Source: Methanosarcinales archaeon (GTDB lineage Archaea; Halobacteriota; Methanosarcinia; Methanosarcinales; Methanosarcinaceae). Taken from it: DNA of 7,886 nt. The notes under the pieces are model-generated. The model searched no databases, was not told the origin of the DNA, and was given only the letters and a program-made list of their open reading frames with translations. The stretch's first letter is position 1; each line of letters starts with the position of its first letter. Positions 1 to 6,082 of this stretch are shown here, in pieces. The stretch lies in NCBI GenBank assembly GCA_012329085.1, contig JAAXQB010000186.1, positions 1 to 7,886 of the forward strand, in the 5' to 3' direction. Position numbers and translations under genes: made by a program.

Positions 1-60
1 AATGAGCTATCAAAGATTTTCTTAAACTCATTCTAAAAGAATGGGTGTTTATGCTCATTC
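1..60. repeat. 60-bp palindrome-rich repeat, copy 1
   Basis: This stretch is identical over all 60 bases to positions 86-145, giving a repeat period of 85 bp. The unit begins with aatgagc and ends with gctcattc, so its ends are inverted copies of each other (aatgagc/gctcatt). Inside it has a second hairpin, actcattct and agaatgggt around an aaa loop, with one G-U pair. The copy begins at the window edge, so the array may continue upstream. There is no open reading frame. It could be a MITE-like or REP-like dispersed element. The exact identity is seen directly, while the element class is inferred. Confidence 0.93.
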
Positions 61-71
61 GTTCGAATAAC

Positions 72-92
72 GCTCATTTGTTCCAAATGAGC
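72..92. repeat. Perfect hairpin joining the two repeat copies
   Basis: The stems gctcatttg (72-80) and caaatgagc (84-92) are perfect reverse complements around the 3-base loop ttc. The right arm forms the first bases of repeat copy 2. The same hairpin occurs at 1757-1777 with stems gctcattcg and cgaatgagc, so the eighth pair is T-A here and C-G there, which is a compensatory change. A degraded relative, attcg-tt-cgaat, lies at 57-68. Because it is symmetric, the strand on which it acts cannot be told. Confidence 0.85.
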
Positions 93-145
93 TATCAAAG
101 ATTTTCTTAAACTCATTCTAAAAGAATGGGTGTTTATGCTCATTC
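86..145. repeat. 60-bp palindrome-rich repeat, copy 2
   Basis: Exact second copy of positions 1-60, separated from it by 25 bp (61-85) that themselves carry gctcatt-type sequence. Similarity to the unit ends at 145, where the sequence enters the AT-rich promoter region of the degraded mntA gene. The internal hairpin actcattct/agaatgggt lies at about 111-131. Confidence 0.93.
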
Positions 146-155
146 AAATACATAT

Positions 156-230
156 GTTTGCAAACTACATATAATTAACATATAATTATATAAAATTATT
201 ATTTAATTTAATTAAAAGAATTAAAAAAGG
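156..230 (+). promoter_or_regulatory. Promoter, possible operator and SD of the mntA-hepT remnant
   Basis: A perfect 10-bp palindrome, gtttgcaaac, lies at 156-165. It is followed by two tandem exact copies of acatataatta (167-177 and 178-188) and then by an archaeal TATA-like element, ttatataaaatt (186-197). A start of transcription about 25 bases downstream would fall near 215-220 and leave a short leader. A purine-rich SD candidate, aaaaaagg (223-230), sits 8 nt before the ATG at 239. Toxin-antitoxin operons are commonly self-repressed at palindromes or direct repeats in this position. That these are operators is inference. Confidence 0.45.
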
Positions 231-238
231 ATGAAAAA

Positions 239-532
239 ATGAAAACTTTGAATGAAATAAAAACCACATTAACAAAACATAAAGAAAAATTAAAAGAAAA
301 ATATGATGTAAAAGAGATTGGAATATTTGGTTCATATGCTCATGGAAAATAAAATAAAGCAAGTGACATAAACATTCTTGTGGAATTTAATGACATTCCG
401 GATGTTTTTTTATTAATAGATCTTGAGGATTATTTAAAAACTCTTTTAGAAAATAGGATTAACCTTATTAGAAAAACAACTATTAGACCTGAATTAAAAA
501 ATGTTATACTAAATGAGGTGGCATATATATGA
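239..532 (+). pseudogene. Degraded minimal nucleotidyltransferase antitoxin (MntA-like)
   Basis: The 97-codon frame encodes a MNT-type nucleotidyltransferase of normal family length, beginning MKTLNEIKTTL. The catalytic region reads GSYAHGK, then a TAA stop (350-352, codon 38), then NKASDINILVEF. In active members the signature is GS-x10-D-x-D. Here the spacing is kept (G31, S32, D43) but the second Asp is Asn45 (codon aac at 371). A CAA-to-TAA change would explain the stop, since Gln is common at that place. Intact MntA enzymes neutralise the partner HepT toxin by adding AMP to it. The frame ends in TGA, overlapping the ATG of the next gene as ATGA (529-532), the typical layout of these operons. 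Two separate inactivating changes in an otherwise intact frame argue for a real pseudogene rather than a sequencing error. A GTG or internal restart after the stop would lack the GS motif. Confidence 0.85.
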
Positions 533-669
533 AAAGAAAAGAGCATTTATTCATTCATGATATATTAAAAGCTGTAAATGAAATAGAAGAATTTATTGCA
601 GATTTAAGCCTCGAGAAATTTTCTAAAAAAAATAATATATATGTAAATTATTTAATAATATTTTTTTAA
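529..669 (+). pseudogene. Truncated HEPN toxin (HepT-like) remnant
   Basis: The frame starts inside the mntA stop (ATGA overlap) and encodes 46 residues. Residues 1-34 (MKRKEHLFIHDILKAV...LSLEKFSKK) resemble the first helices of HepT-type HEPN proteins, which often begin MKR-x-x-x-(Y/F)-(L/I)-x-D-I-L-x-A-(I/V)-x-x-I. The similarity stops at an 8-base A run (625-632) and a short AT-rich tail, NNIYVNYLIIFF, leads to TAA. Full HepT proteins are roughly 110-140 residues and carry the R-x4-6-H RNase motif in the second half, which is absent here. No continuation appears in the other two forward frames just downstream, so a deletion or replacement is more likely than a simple slip in the A run. The product would not be an RNase. 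Confidence 0.75.
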
Positions 670-939
670 TAATAGATATAGATATTATATAAAATCATAA
701 ATTTTATATGCTATAATGCTTATATATATATAATATGTAGAATTTATAGGGCATAAATTGGCACAATATCTTTTTCCAATTATTTTAAAGCAATGATCAA
801 AAATGATTTGCACAGATTTCGACCATCGAATGCATAAATCCAGAAAATCAGTATGTGCAATAAATACCAAAATGATTGAATTATGAAACTATGCCCGCAA
901 CAAGTCTAATAAATATAAATAAATACGGAGTGTAATATT
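670..939. other. Non-coding stretch between hepT remnant and the 267-aa gene
   Basis: The first part (670-735) is almost pure A+T with TA runs. The middle part (about 745-880) has more mixed composition, and none of its forward frames looks like the missing part of HepT. A 61-codon reverse frame at 685-870 has no family resemblance, no SD and an AT-run tail, so I do not call it a gene. The last 35 bases hold the promoter and SD of the following gene. Confidence 0.5.
907..932 (+). promoter_or_regulatory. TATA-like element and SD before the 267-aa gene
   Basis: The sequence taataaatataaat (907-920) resembles an archaeal TATA box. GGAGTG (927-932) is a clear Shine-Dalgarno match, with 9 nt between GGAG and the ATG at 940. 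The two do not fit together easily. A TATA box at 907-920 would place the transcription start near 938-942 and exclude the SD. Either the TATA box is further upstream and the SD is used, or the transcript is leaderless. The same GGAGTG is used before acs in this window, which favours the SD. Confidence 0.4.
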
Positions 940-1743
940 ATGTGCGATACTAAAAAACCATTAAAAAAAATTCAATATTTTGCAAAATTATTTAATAATA
1001 TTCGTTCTAAAGACAACTCAAAAAGAGAAGAAGTCGAATATGGATTACTTGAGAAAATTAATGAATTAGAATCAGATGAATTAGAATTTTTTTCTAAATA
1101 TTATGAAAAACCTTCTGATAAGATTCGAATAGAAAAATTCAAACAAGGGACATTAACAAAAAAAGACAGAGGCAGTGTTACGATTTTAAGGTATAATTTA
1201 TTACAATATTTACTTAAAAATGAACGGTTAACATCTGATATTATTGAACTTGAAAAACAAAAAATTAAAGAAATGGTTGATTATGATCCTTTTCGTTCTT
1301 GGAAAAATGATAGAATTTTATATCTTTTTTGCTATTACCCATATAATGGTGAAATTTTAGAATGTCTTAAAAAAATTACAGAAGATATCAGAAAAGAGTT
1401 AAATATCATAGATAAAACAAAAACAAAGATTGTTACTTTTAATGGTGCACGAAATCAAGGATATGATCATTGCTGGATTGCTATTTATGATAAAAAATAT
1501 GAATCTCAACAAGATGCTAAACAAATATTTTTAAGTTTTTGGAGTAAAAAAATTACACTTTGTATTTGGGATGAAAATATATGGATTAAATCCAATCGGG
1601 CGAAAATGAAAATTCCCATTTCTGAATCTGCTTTTACTCAATTTACACATAAACATGTATCTTATGCTGATTTTAATCTTGGAATTGCAATTGATTTTTT
1701 TAAAAAAATAGATCTTGAAAAAGAGTTGTTTTGGAAAAAATAA
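940..1743 (+). CDS. Hypothetical protein, 267 aa, unrecognised family
   Basis: I do not recognise this protein. It is soluble and highly charged, with no signal peptide or membrane segment. Residues 1-115 are rich in Lys and Glu and look mostly helical (for example 31-56 and 100-113). Residues 115-160 have aromatic runs (YLFCYYPYNGE). The most distinctive part is about 162-216, with alternating hydrophobic strands: IVTFNGARNQGYDHCWIAIY, then QIFLSF, ITLCIWDENIWI. The layout (a strand with W-I-A-(I/F)-x-D, then a polar loop, then short strands) faintly recalls the N-terminal DNA-recognition domains of McrB-like proteins. That comparison is weak and only suggests a nucleic-acid or defence role. 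The start is supported by GGAGTG at 927-932. Codons are very AT-rich (line 1081-1140 has 12 G+C in 60, against 25 in 60 at 3841-3900 in acs), and the gene sits between members of a repeat family, both signs of possible transfer. Confidence 0.75.
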   Translation: MCDTKKPLKKIQYFAKLFNNIRSKDNSKREEVEYGLLEKINELESDELEFFSKYYEKPSDKIRIEKFKQGTLTKKDRGSVTILRYNLLQYLLKNERLTSDIIELEKQKIKEMVDYDPFRSWKNDRILYLFCYYPYNGEILECLKKITEDIRKELNIIDKTKTKIVTFNGARNQGYDHCWIAIYDKKYESQQDAKQIFLSFWSKKITLCIWDENIWIKSNRAKMKIPISESAFTQFTHKHVSYADFNLGIAIDFFKKIDLEKELFWKK

Positions 1744-1751
1744 ATTTCGAG

Positions 1752-1791
1752 ATAACGCTCATTCGTTCCGAATGAGCTATTAAAAATTTTC
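1752..1791. repeat. Diverged partial repeat copy with perfect hairpin
   Basis: Positions 1752-1791 match 67-106 at 36 of 40 bases, the four changes all being C/T or G/A transitions. Two of these fall in one stem pair and keep it paired. The hairpin has stems gctcattcg (1757-1765) and cgaatgagc (1769-1777) with loop ttc. The match ends at 1791 and the remainder of the 60-bp unit is missing. It begins 8 bp after the stop codon of the 267-aa gene, so it could also serve as a 3' end or RNA-stability structure. It is followed by attaaaaatttt rather than a clean T run. Confidence 0.85.
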
Positions 1792-2038
1792 CCTCTATAT
1801 AGTAATTTTACAAATTATATACTAAACCTCTGCCATTTTTCTTAATTTTTATACATATGTTTTATTTTATAATTATCATAAAAAACAAGATGCAATTATG
1901 AAATATTAAAAATAATTATTTAAAATATTAATAAAATTGTTTTAAATTATAGAAACAGTTTGGTATATATAGAAATAAACAAAAAAAATACATTAATACT
2001 ATTTGCAATATTAATGAATGAATGGTAAATTATAAATA
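1792..2038 (+). promoter_or_regulatory. Intergenic region with TATA-like box for the LEA14-like gene
   Basis: This AT-rich stretch shows no gene. A TATA-like element, tatatata, lies at 1964-1971 within tttggtatatatagaaa. Transcription would start near 1990-1998 and give a leader of about 40-50 bases. There is no convincing SD before the ATG at 2039. Three staggered ATGs (2014, 2018, 2022) open very short frames of 3-5 codons, the last (MVNYK) ending as TAATG across the gene start. Confidence 0.4.
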
Positions 2039-3166
2039 ATGAAAAAAATACATCTCCTTGCCATGGTTGCAATAGTAGTTGTCATTGTTGCCGCAGGTGG
2101 CATTGCCTACATTACAGAAATGTCAAATCCGATAGAGGTTGAATGCATCAATCTTTCATGGGGCGAGGTTACACCAGATACAACTATCATCTATGCCGAT
2201 ATATGGGTAAACAATCGTCTTCCATTTGGTCTTGGTTCAGAGGCAATTAATATTAATGTACCCATATACTTTTATGATGTTCAAGCAGCACAATTCGATT
2301 TATATGAAATTAGTCTATGTAAAGGCTATTCACCAGTGGATGTTACCGCCACTATGATACAAGCTAATCTTCCTCAATGGTGGCCTGATTTCATATATCA
2401 TGGAGAACTACTTGCCATTTGTATATATCCATATGTCAGCACTCATATTTTTGGCATACCTATTTCTACGGAGTCGCATGTACAAATAGAAGTTCCCATC
2501 CCACTCTTAAGCGAAATAAATAATAAAGAGCCTAAAACAATGAGTATCGATGTGGCTTCACTTCATAAAATTGCACAAAATAATATTGTGCCTGATATGG
2601 TGCATTATAAAAAAAATTATTTTGATGATTCTTTACTTTTAGAGATTATACAAAGCCCAAGTGAGCACTTTATGGAGGATTTTTCACCACCATTGCAGGG
2701 GGCACAGCCTATACTTACTATGGAATCTTGGAATTTGTATTGGGGGGATGTTACTACAGAGACTACTCAAATTCTTGGAACAATAGTATTAAGAAATGAG
2801 TTATCAGTACCAATGCCAATACAAGGTCTTCGTTTAGGACTTGACATGAATGAAATTCCAGTAGTTCCAAATATAAATATTATTCCTACGGAACCTATAC
2901 TATTACCGGGCGAGAGCATTCCTTTAACCATAGATGTAGATGTAAATAATGATAAACTTGTCCAATGGTGGACATCACATCTTCAACAAAATGAAGAGAC
3001 CATTATAAATGTAAAAATTGGTGTGAATGTTATTCTACCAAAGGAATTAGGATTCGGATTTTCTGAACCAATACCGCTCCCACTTATGCCTATTCCTTTT
3101 TTTGAACACGAAATTCGTACTGATATTATGGGCACCATTAACAATCAAATTATACAAACACTATAA
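2039..3166 (+). CDS. Membrane-anchored protein with two LEA14/WHy-like domains
   Basis: This 375-residue protein starts with two lysines and a hydrophobic segment at 6-25 (LLAMVAIVVVIVAAGGIAYI) that acts as a signal anchor, so the rest probably lies outside the cytoplasmic membrane. The exposed part shows an internal duplication. Residues 32-65 (I-E-V-E-C-I-N-L-S-W-G-E-V-T-P-D-T-T) align with 226-259 (L-T-M-E-S-W-N-L-Y-W-G-D-V-T-T-E-T-T). Later in each half come L-P-Q-W-W (111-115) and L-V-Q-W-W (307-311), and each half ends in a V/P-I-P-L-rich strand (152-157, 344-352). Beta-rich domains beginning with a W-G-x-V-T strand and an x-N-x-L turn suit the LEA14/water-stress (WHy) fold, known from desiccation-related plant and archaeal proteins. 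A 60-residue linker separates the halves. The molecular function is unknown, and a role in envelope or osmotic protection would be inference. It precedes cutA by 40 bp on the same strand. The start is the first ATG that includes the anchor. Confidence 0.8.
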   Translation: MKKIHLLAMVAIVVVIVAAGGIAYITEMSNPIEVECINLSWGEVTPDTTIIYADIWVNNRLPFGLGSEAININVPIYFYDVQAAQFDLYEISLCKGYSPVDVTATMIQANLPQWWPDFIYHGELLAICIYPYVSTHIFGIPISTESHVQIEVPIPLLSEINNKEPKTMSIDVASLHKIAQNNIVPDMVHYKKNYFDDSLLLEIIQSPSEHFMEDFSPPLQGAQPILTMESWNLYWGDVTTETTQILGTIVLRNELSVPMPIQGLRLGLDMNEIPVVPNINIIPTEPILLPGESIPLTIDVDVNNDKLVQWWTSHLQQNEETIINVKIGVNVILPKELGFGFSEPIPLPLMPIPFFEHEIRTDIMGTINNQIIQTL

Positions 3167-3183
3167 AAAAATATTAAATTGAA

Positions 3184-3200
3184 ATTATAATATTATTATA
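3184..3200 (+). promoter_or_regulatory. Possible TATA element close to cutA start
   Basis: attataatattattata lies 7-23 bases before the cutA ATG, and no SD is visible in between. If attataat (3184-3191) is the TATA box, transcription would begin at or very near the ATG, giving a leaderless message as is common in archaea. Alternatively cutA is co-transcribed with the upstream gene, 40 bp away. Any AT-rich spacer in this genome can look like a TATA box, so support is weak. Confidence 0.25.
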
Positions 3201-3206
3201 AACAAA

Positions 3207-3512
3207 ATGTTCTCAATAATCTACACAACAACAAGCACCAAAGACGAAGCAAAAAAAATTGCAAAAGCATTAGTTAAAGAAAAACTTGCCGCATGTGTAA
3301 ATATATTTCCAATTTATTCAATATACGAATGGGATGGAATACAAGAAAATGATGAATTTGCACTTCTTATAAAAACAACAACAAAAACAAAAGAAAAAAT
3401 AGAAAAAAGAATAAAAGAAATGCATGAGTATGAAACTCCATGCATCATTTCTTTTAATATTGATGGTGGTTCGATTGATTTTTTAGAATGGATAAAACTT
3501 AAAACAATTTAA
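3207..3512 (+). CDS. cutA: CutA1 divalent-cation tolerance protein
   Basis: The 101-residue product is of normal CutA1 length and aligns throughout by memory with the family. It has the N-terminal strand and helix SIIYTTTSTKDEAKKIAKAL, the signature K-L-A-A-C-V-N-I (residues 26-33), the I-Y-x-W-x-G-x-I hairpin (39-46), L-I-K-T (54-57), and H-x-Y-E-x-P-x-I (73-80, HEYETPCI) followed by L-E-W near the C terminus. CutA1 forms a very stable ferredoxin-like trimer in the cytoplasm, binds divalent metals such as copper and was first tied to copper tolerance in E. coli. Its biochemical role is still unclear. Its stop codon lies 3 nt from the stop of the convergent acs gene, so the two transcripts almost certainly overlap at their 3' ends. 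Confidence 0.95.
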   Translation: MFSIIYTTTSTKDEAKKIAKALVKEKLAACVNIFPIYSIYEWDGIQENDEFALLIKTTTKTKEKIEKRIKEMHEYETPCIISFNIDGGSIDFLEWIKLKTI

Positions 3513-3515
3513 CCA

Positions 3516-5471
3516 TTATATAGCATTATCAAGCCCATCCACAGATTCAGGATTTGCAAGAGTTGAAATATCCCCAACAGGATTTCCAGTAACTTTTGCC
3601 CGAATTACCCTTCGCATAATCTTTCCACTTCGTGTTTTTGGAACATCATTAACAAATAGCACTTCATCTGGTCGTGCAATTTTTCCAATTTCTTTTGATA
3701 CAAATTCTCTAATTTCACTTCTTAAAGTTTCATTAGGTTCCATACCTTCATTTAAAACTACAAATGCAGTTATTGATTCACCTTTTACTTCATGCGGCTT
3801 ACCAACTACAGCAGCCTCTGCAACATTTGGATGGCTTACAAGTGCAGATTCGACTTCACTATTGCCAATTCTATGTCCTGCAATACTAAGCACATCATCG
3901 GTTCGCCCTTGAATCCAAAAATATCCATCTTCATCTTTTCGTGCAAGGTCTCCCACCATATAAGTATTTTCAAACATTTCCCAATAAGTTTTAAAAAATC
4001 GTTTTGGATTTTTATAAACTCCCCTTAACATTGATGGCCAAGGCTTATTCATTACAAGATATCCGCCACTCCCATCCGATAATGAATTCCCTTTCTCATC
4101 ATACACATCAGCAATAAATCCGGGCAATGGCTTTGTTGCACTTCCGGGTTTTAAGGGTGTAATTGGAAGTGGAGAAATTACAAAACACCCAGTTTCAGTC
4201 TGCCACCATGTATCCATTATCTGACAATTTTCATTTCCAATATGTTTATGATACCAAATCCATGCCTCTGGATTAATCGGCTCCCCAACTGAACCAAGCA
4301 ATCTAATAGAATCAAGATTGTGTTTTTTAATATGCGACTCTCCAAATTTCATAAACATTCTAATCGCCGTTGGTGAAGTATAAAATACACTAACTTTATA
4401 TTTCTCTACCATTTCCCATAATCTATCAATCTTTGGGTAATCTGGAGATCCTTCATACATCACAGAAGTCACACCAAGAATTAGTGGTGCATATACAATA
4501 TAGCTATGTCCTGTAATCCATCCAATATCTGCGGCACACCAATAAACATCATCATCTTTTAAATCAAAAACAAAACTAAGAGTATTTGCAATACCAACTG
4601 AATAGCCACCATGGACATGTTCTATACCTTTTGGTTTTCCTGTTGTTCCAGAAGTATATAAAATAAATAAACGGTCTTCTGAATCCATAATTTCAGTTTC
4701 GCAAAAATCAGATTCTTTTTCTGTAACGGCATGCCACCAATTATCAATGTTAGCATTCCATGGAACTTCTTCTCCAGTTCGTTTAAATACGATTACATTT
4801 TCGATTGATTGTGCATCTTTCAAAGCCTCATCTGATTGTTTTTTAAGTGGTATAGTTTTTCCGCGCCTATAAAAACCATCACAAGTAATCAATATTTTCG
4901 CTTCTGAATCATTAATTCTATCTCTTAAAGCAAGAGATGAAAATCCAGAAAATACTACTGAATGAATGGCACCTATTTTTGCACATGCAAGCATAGAAAT
5001 TGGAAGTTCAGGGATCATTGGAAGATAAATCATAATCCGATCCCCTTTCTTAATTCCCATACTTTTTAATGCATTACTAAGTTTATTCACTTCAATATAA
5101 AGGTCATTATAAGTAAGCTTTCTAACTTCTCCCGGCTCCCCTTCCCAAATATATGCAATCTTGTTCTTTTTTTCTGTTGCAATGTGTCGATCTAATGCAT
5201 TATGTGCTATATTGCATTTTCCATCAATAAACCATTTGGCATGTGGTGGATTCCATTCAAGAACTTTATTATATGGGGAATACCAATCTATAAATTCTTT
5301 TGATACTATATTCCAATACCATTCAATATCTTCTGCTTTTTTTAATAAATCTTCATAATCTTTTATATCTTGCTTGTCCATCCATTTCTTTACATTACTA
5401 TTTTCTATTAGATCTTTTGAAGGTTTAAAAATTCTATTTTCATCCAATAATGTTTTTATGTTTTGAGACAT
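3516..5471 (-). CDS. acs: AMP-forming acetyl-CoA synthetase
   Basis: This enzyme converts acetate, ATP and CoA to acetyl-CoA, AMP and pyrophosphate through an acetyl-AMP intermediate. The 651 residues (from the ATG at 5471) are the usual ACS length. Visible motifs are the phosphate-binding loop [11 protein letters not shown] (272-282), the A4 region [11 protein letters not shown] (314-324), GSVGEP (393-398), DTWWQTETG (420-428), the hinge GRTDD (522-526) and PKTRSGK (611-617). Lys617 matches the lysine needed for adenylation, whose acetylation switches off bacterial Acs. The second Trp of DTWW (Trp423) closes the acyl pocket in true acetate enzymes, and Ile319/Thr320 and Val395 match the other pocket positions, so acetate is the likely substrate. 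A GTG 6 bases upstream would add Met-His, but it overlaps the SD GGAG (5477-5480), so the ATG is preferred. It is the last gene of the cluster, 10 nt after usp. Confidence 0.96.
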   Translation of the reverse strand: MSQNIKTLLDENRIFKPSKDLIENSNVKKWMDKQDIKDYEDLLKKAEDIEWYWNIVSKEFIDWYSPYNKVLEWNPPHAKWFIDGKCNIAHNALDRHIATEKKNKIAYIWEGEPGEVRKLTYNDLYIEVNKLSNALKSMGIKKGDRIMIYLPMIPELPISMLACAKIGAIHSVVFSGFSSLALRDRINDSEAKILITCDGFYRRGKTIPLKKQSDEALKDAQSIENVIVFKRTGEEVPWNANIDNWWHAVTEKESDFCETEIMDSEDRLFILYTSGTTGKPKGIEHVHGGYSVGIANTLSFVFDLKDDDVYWCAADIGWITGHSYIVYAPLILGVTSVMYEGSPDYPKIDRLWEMVEKYKVSVFYTSPTAIRMFMKFGESHIKKHNLDSIRLLGSVGEPINPEAWIWYHKHIGNENCQIMDTWWQTETGCFVISPLPITPLKPGSATKPLPGFIADVYDEKGNSLSDGSGGYLVMNKPWPSMLRGVYKNPKRFFKTYWEMFENTYMVGDLARKDEDGYFWIQGRTDDVLSIAGHRIGNSEVESALVSHPNVAEAAVVGKPHEVKGESITAFVVLNEGMEPNETLRSEIREFVSKEIGKIARPDEVLFVNDVPKTRSGKIMRRVIRAKVTGNPVGDISTLANPESVDGLDNAI

Positions 5472-5476
5472 ATGCA

Positions 5477-5480
5477 CTCC
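5477..5480 (-). promoter_or_regulatory. SD deciding the acs start
   Basis: On the - strand the sequence reads GGAG-TGCAT-ATG, with GGAG at 5480-5477 and 5 nt to the ATG at 5471. The upstream in-frame GTG (5477-5475) shares its first G with the GGAG and therefore has no usable spacing. This places the start at 5471 and links acs translation to the usp stop 10 nt upstream. Confidence 0.7.
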
Positions 5481-5481
5481 A

Positions 5482-6009
5482 TTATCTAATTATTAAAACT
5501 GGACACGATGCTAATTTATTAACTTTATCTGCAACACTTCCAAGCAATATCCTATCAAGACCTGACATTCCTTTTGACCCCATTACAATCATATCAACAG
5601 ATTCTTGTTCTGCAATTTTTAATATAACTTCAACTTCTCTTCCTTTTTCAACCATAGTCTTTACATTAACTCCTTGCTTAACACCAACAGATGCAGCAAC
5701 TTCAAGACCTGCCTCACCATGTATTAAAGATTTTGGCTTTCCGATATCTTCATAATATTTATTTAATATGGCTTTAATATCAGAATCGTTTATATCTATC
5801 TTTTCATTTTGTATTCTAAAAGCTGTATATCCCCTTGGATCAATGTCACTAAATGTCGTATCTACATAAATTGCAATAACATCGGCATTTTTTTCCTTTG
5901 CCATTTGAACGGCATGTACAATTCCTTTTATTGATGCAGGAGATCCATCTGTTGCAACAAGTATCTTATTTATTTTTACTTCATTGTTAAAATTTATTTC
6001 ATCAACCAT
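5482..6009 (-). CDS. UspA-type universal stress protein, ATP-binding class
   Basis: This 175-residue protein is a single Usp domain in the cytoplasm, likely a dimer. The first strand is [10 protein letters not shown] (15-24), where Asp21 normally contacts the adenine nucleotide. The C-terminal signature G-x2-G-x9-G-(S/T) is complete: G144-S-K-G147, then nine residues, then G157-S158, followed by the last strand CPVLII. This marks the ATP-binding class (such as MJ0577) rather than the non-binding UspA class. The 13 residues before the first strand are longer than usual, but the start is backed by a strong SD. The insertion at about 54-95 ([18 protein letters not shown]) is a moderately long loop seen in many archaeal Usp proteins. 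Lying between a permease and acetyl-CoA synthetase, which consumes ATP and makes AMP, it might couple transport or activation to energy state. That is inference. Confidence 0.92.
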   Translation of the reverse strand: MVDEINFNNEVKINKILVATDGSPASIKGIVHAVQMAKEKNADVIAIYVDTTFSDIDPRGYTAFRIQNEKIDINDSDIKAILNKYYEDIGKPKSLIHGEAGLEVAASVGVKQGVNVKTMVEKGREVEVILKIAEQESVDMIVMGSKGMSGLDRILLGSVADKVNKLASCPVLIIR

Positions 6010-6012
6010 ATT

Positions 6013-6018
6013 ATCACC
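6013..6018 (-). promoter_or_regulatory. Strong SD of usp
   Basis: On the - strand GGTGAT (6018-6013) stands 3 nt before the ATG at 6009. It is complementary to the AUCACC of the archaeal 16S rRNA 3' end. The permease has a weaker GAGTTGAT at exactly the same spacing. Confidence 0.65.
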
Positions 6019-6054
6019 ATTTTATAGTTACAATTTACATTTATAACATTTATA

Positions 6055-6063
6055 GTATATATT
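6055..6063 (-). promoter_or_regulatory. Possible internal TATA element before usp
   Basis: aatatatac on the - strand lies in the 73-bp gap between the permease stop and the usp start. Transcription from it would begin near 6032-6038 and leave a leader of about 25 nt that contains the SD. usp-acs could thus be expressed apart from the permease. The gap is AT-rich, so the match may be chance. Confidence 0.25.
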
Positions 6064-6082
6064 AGTTTCAATTATTTAGTAT

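Noticed and set aside
1..145. CRISPR array
   Set aside because: Only two 60-bp repeats with one 25-bp gap are present, the repeat is too long and internally palindromic, and the gap contains sequence related to the repeat itself.
685..870. 61-codon reading frame on the - strand
   Set aside because: It has no recognisable family or SD, its C-terminal part is translated TA-run sequence, and it lies between decayed genes.
745..880. Small RNA or missing HepT part in the less AT-rich stretch
   Set aside because: No tRNA-like fold or convincing C/D box layout was found, and no forward frame resembles the HepT C terminus or its R-x4-6-H motif.
1757..1790. Intrinsic terminator after the 267-aa gene
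   Set aside because: The hairpin is real but belongs to the repeat family, and it is followed by attaaaaatttt rather than a T run, so termination is only a secondary possibility.
3792..4028. Forward frame of 78 codons inside acs
   Set aside because: It is antisense to strongly conserved acs coding sequence and its product is rich in Ser, Cys and Phe as expected from an antisense frame.
5161..5358. Forward frame of 65 codons inside acs
   Set aside because: Antisense shadow of the acs N-terminal region with no start signals and no family resemblance.
5472..5477. GTG start for acs, adding Met-His
   Set aside because: The GTG overlaps the GGAG Shine-Dalgarno, whereas the ATG at 5471 has normal spacing.
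5450..5755. Forward frame of 101 codons across acs and usp
   Set aside because: It spans the 5' end of acs and the 3' half of usp in antisense, and both of those have complete family motifs.
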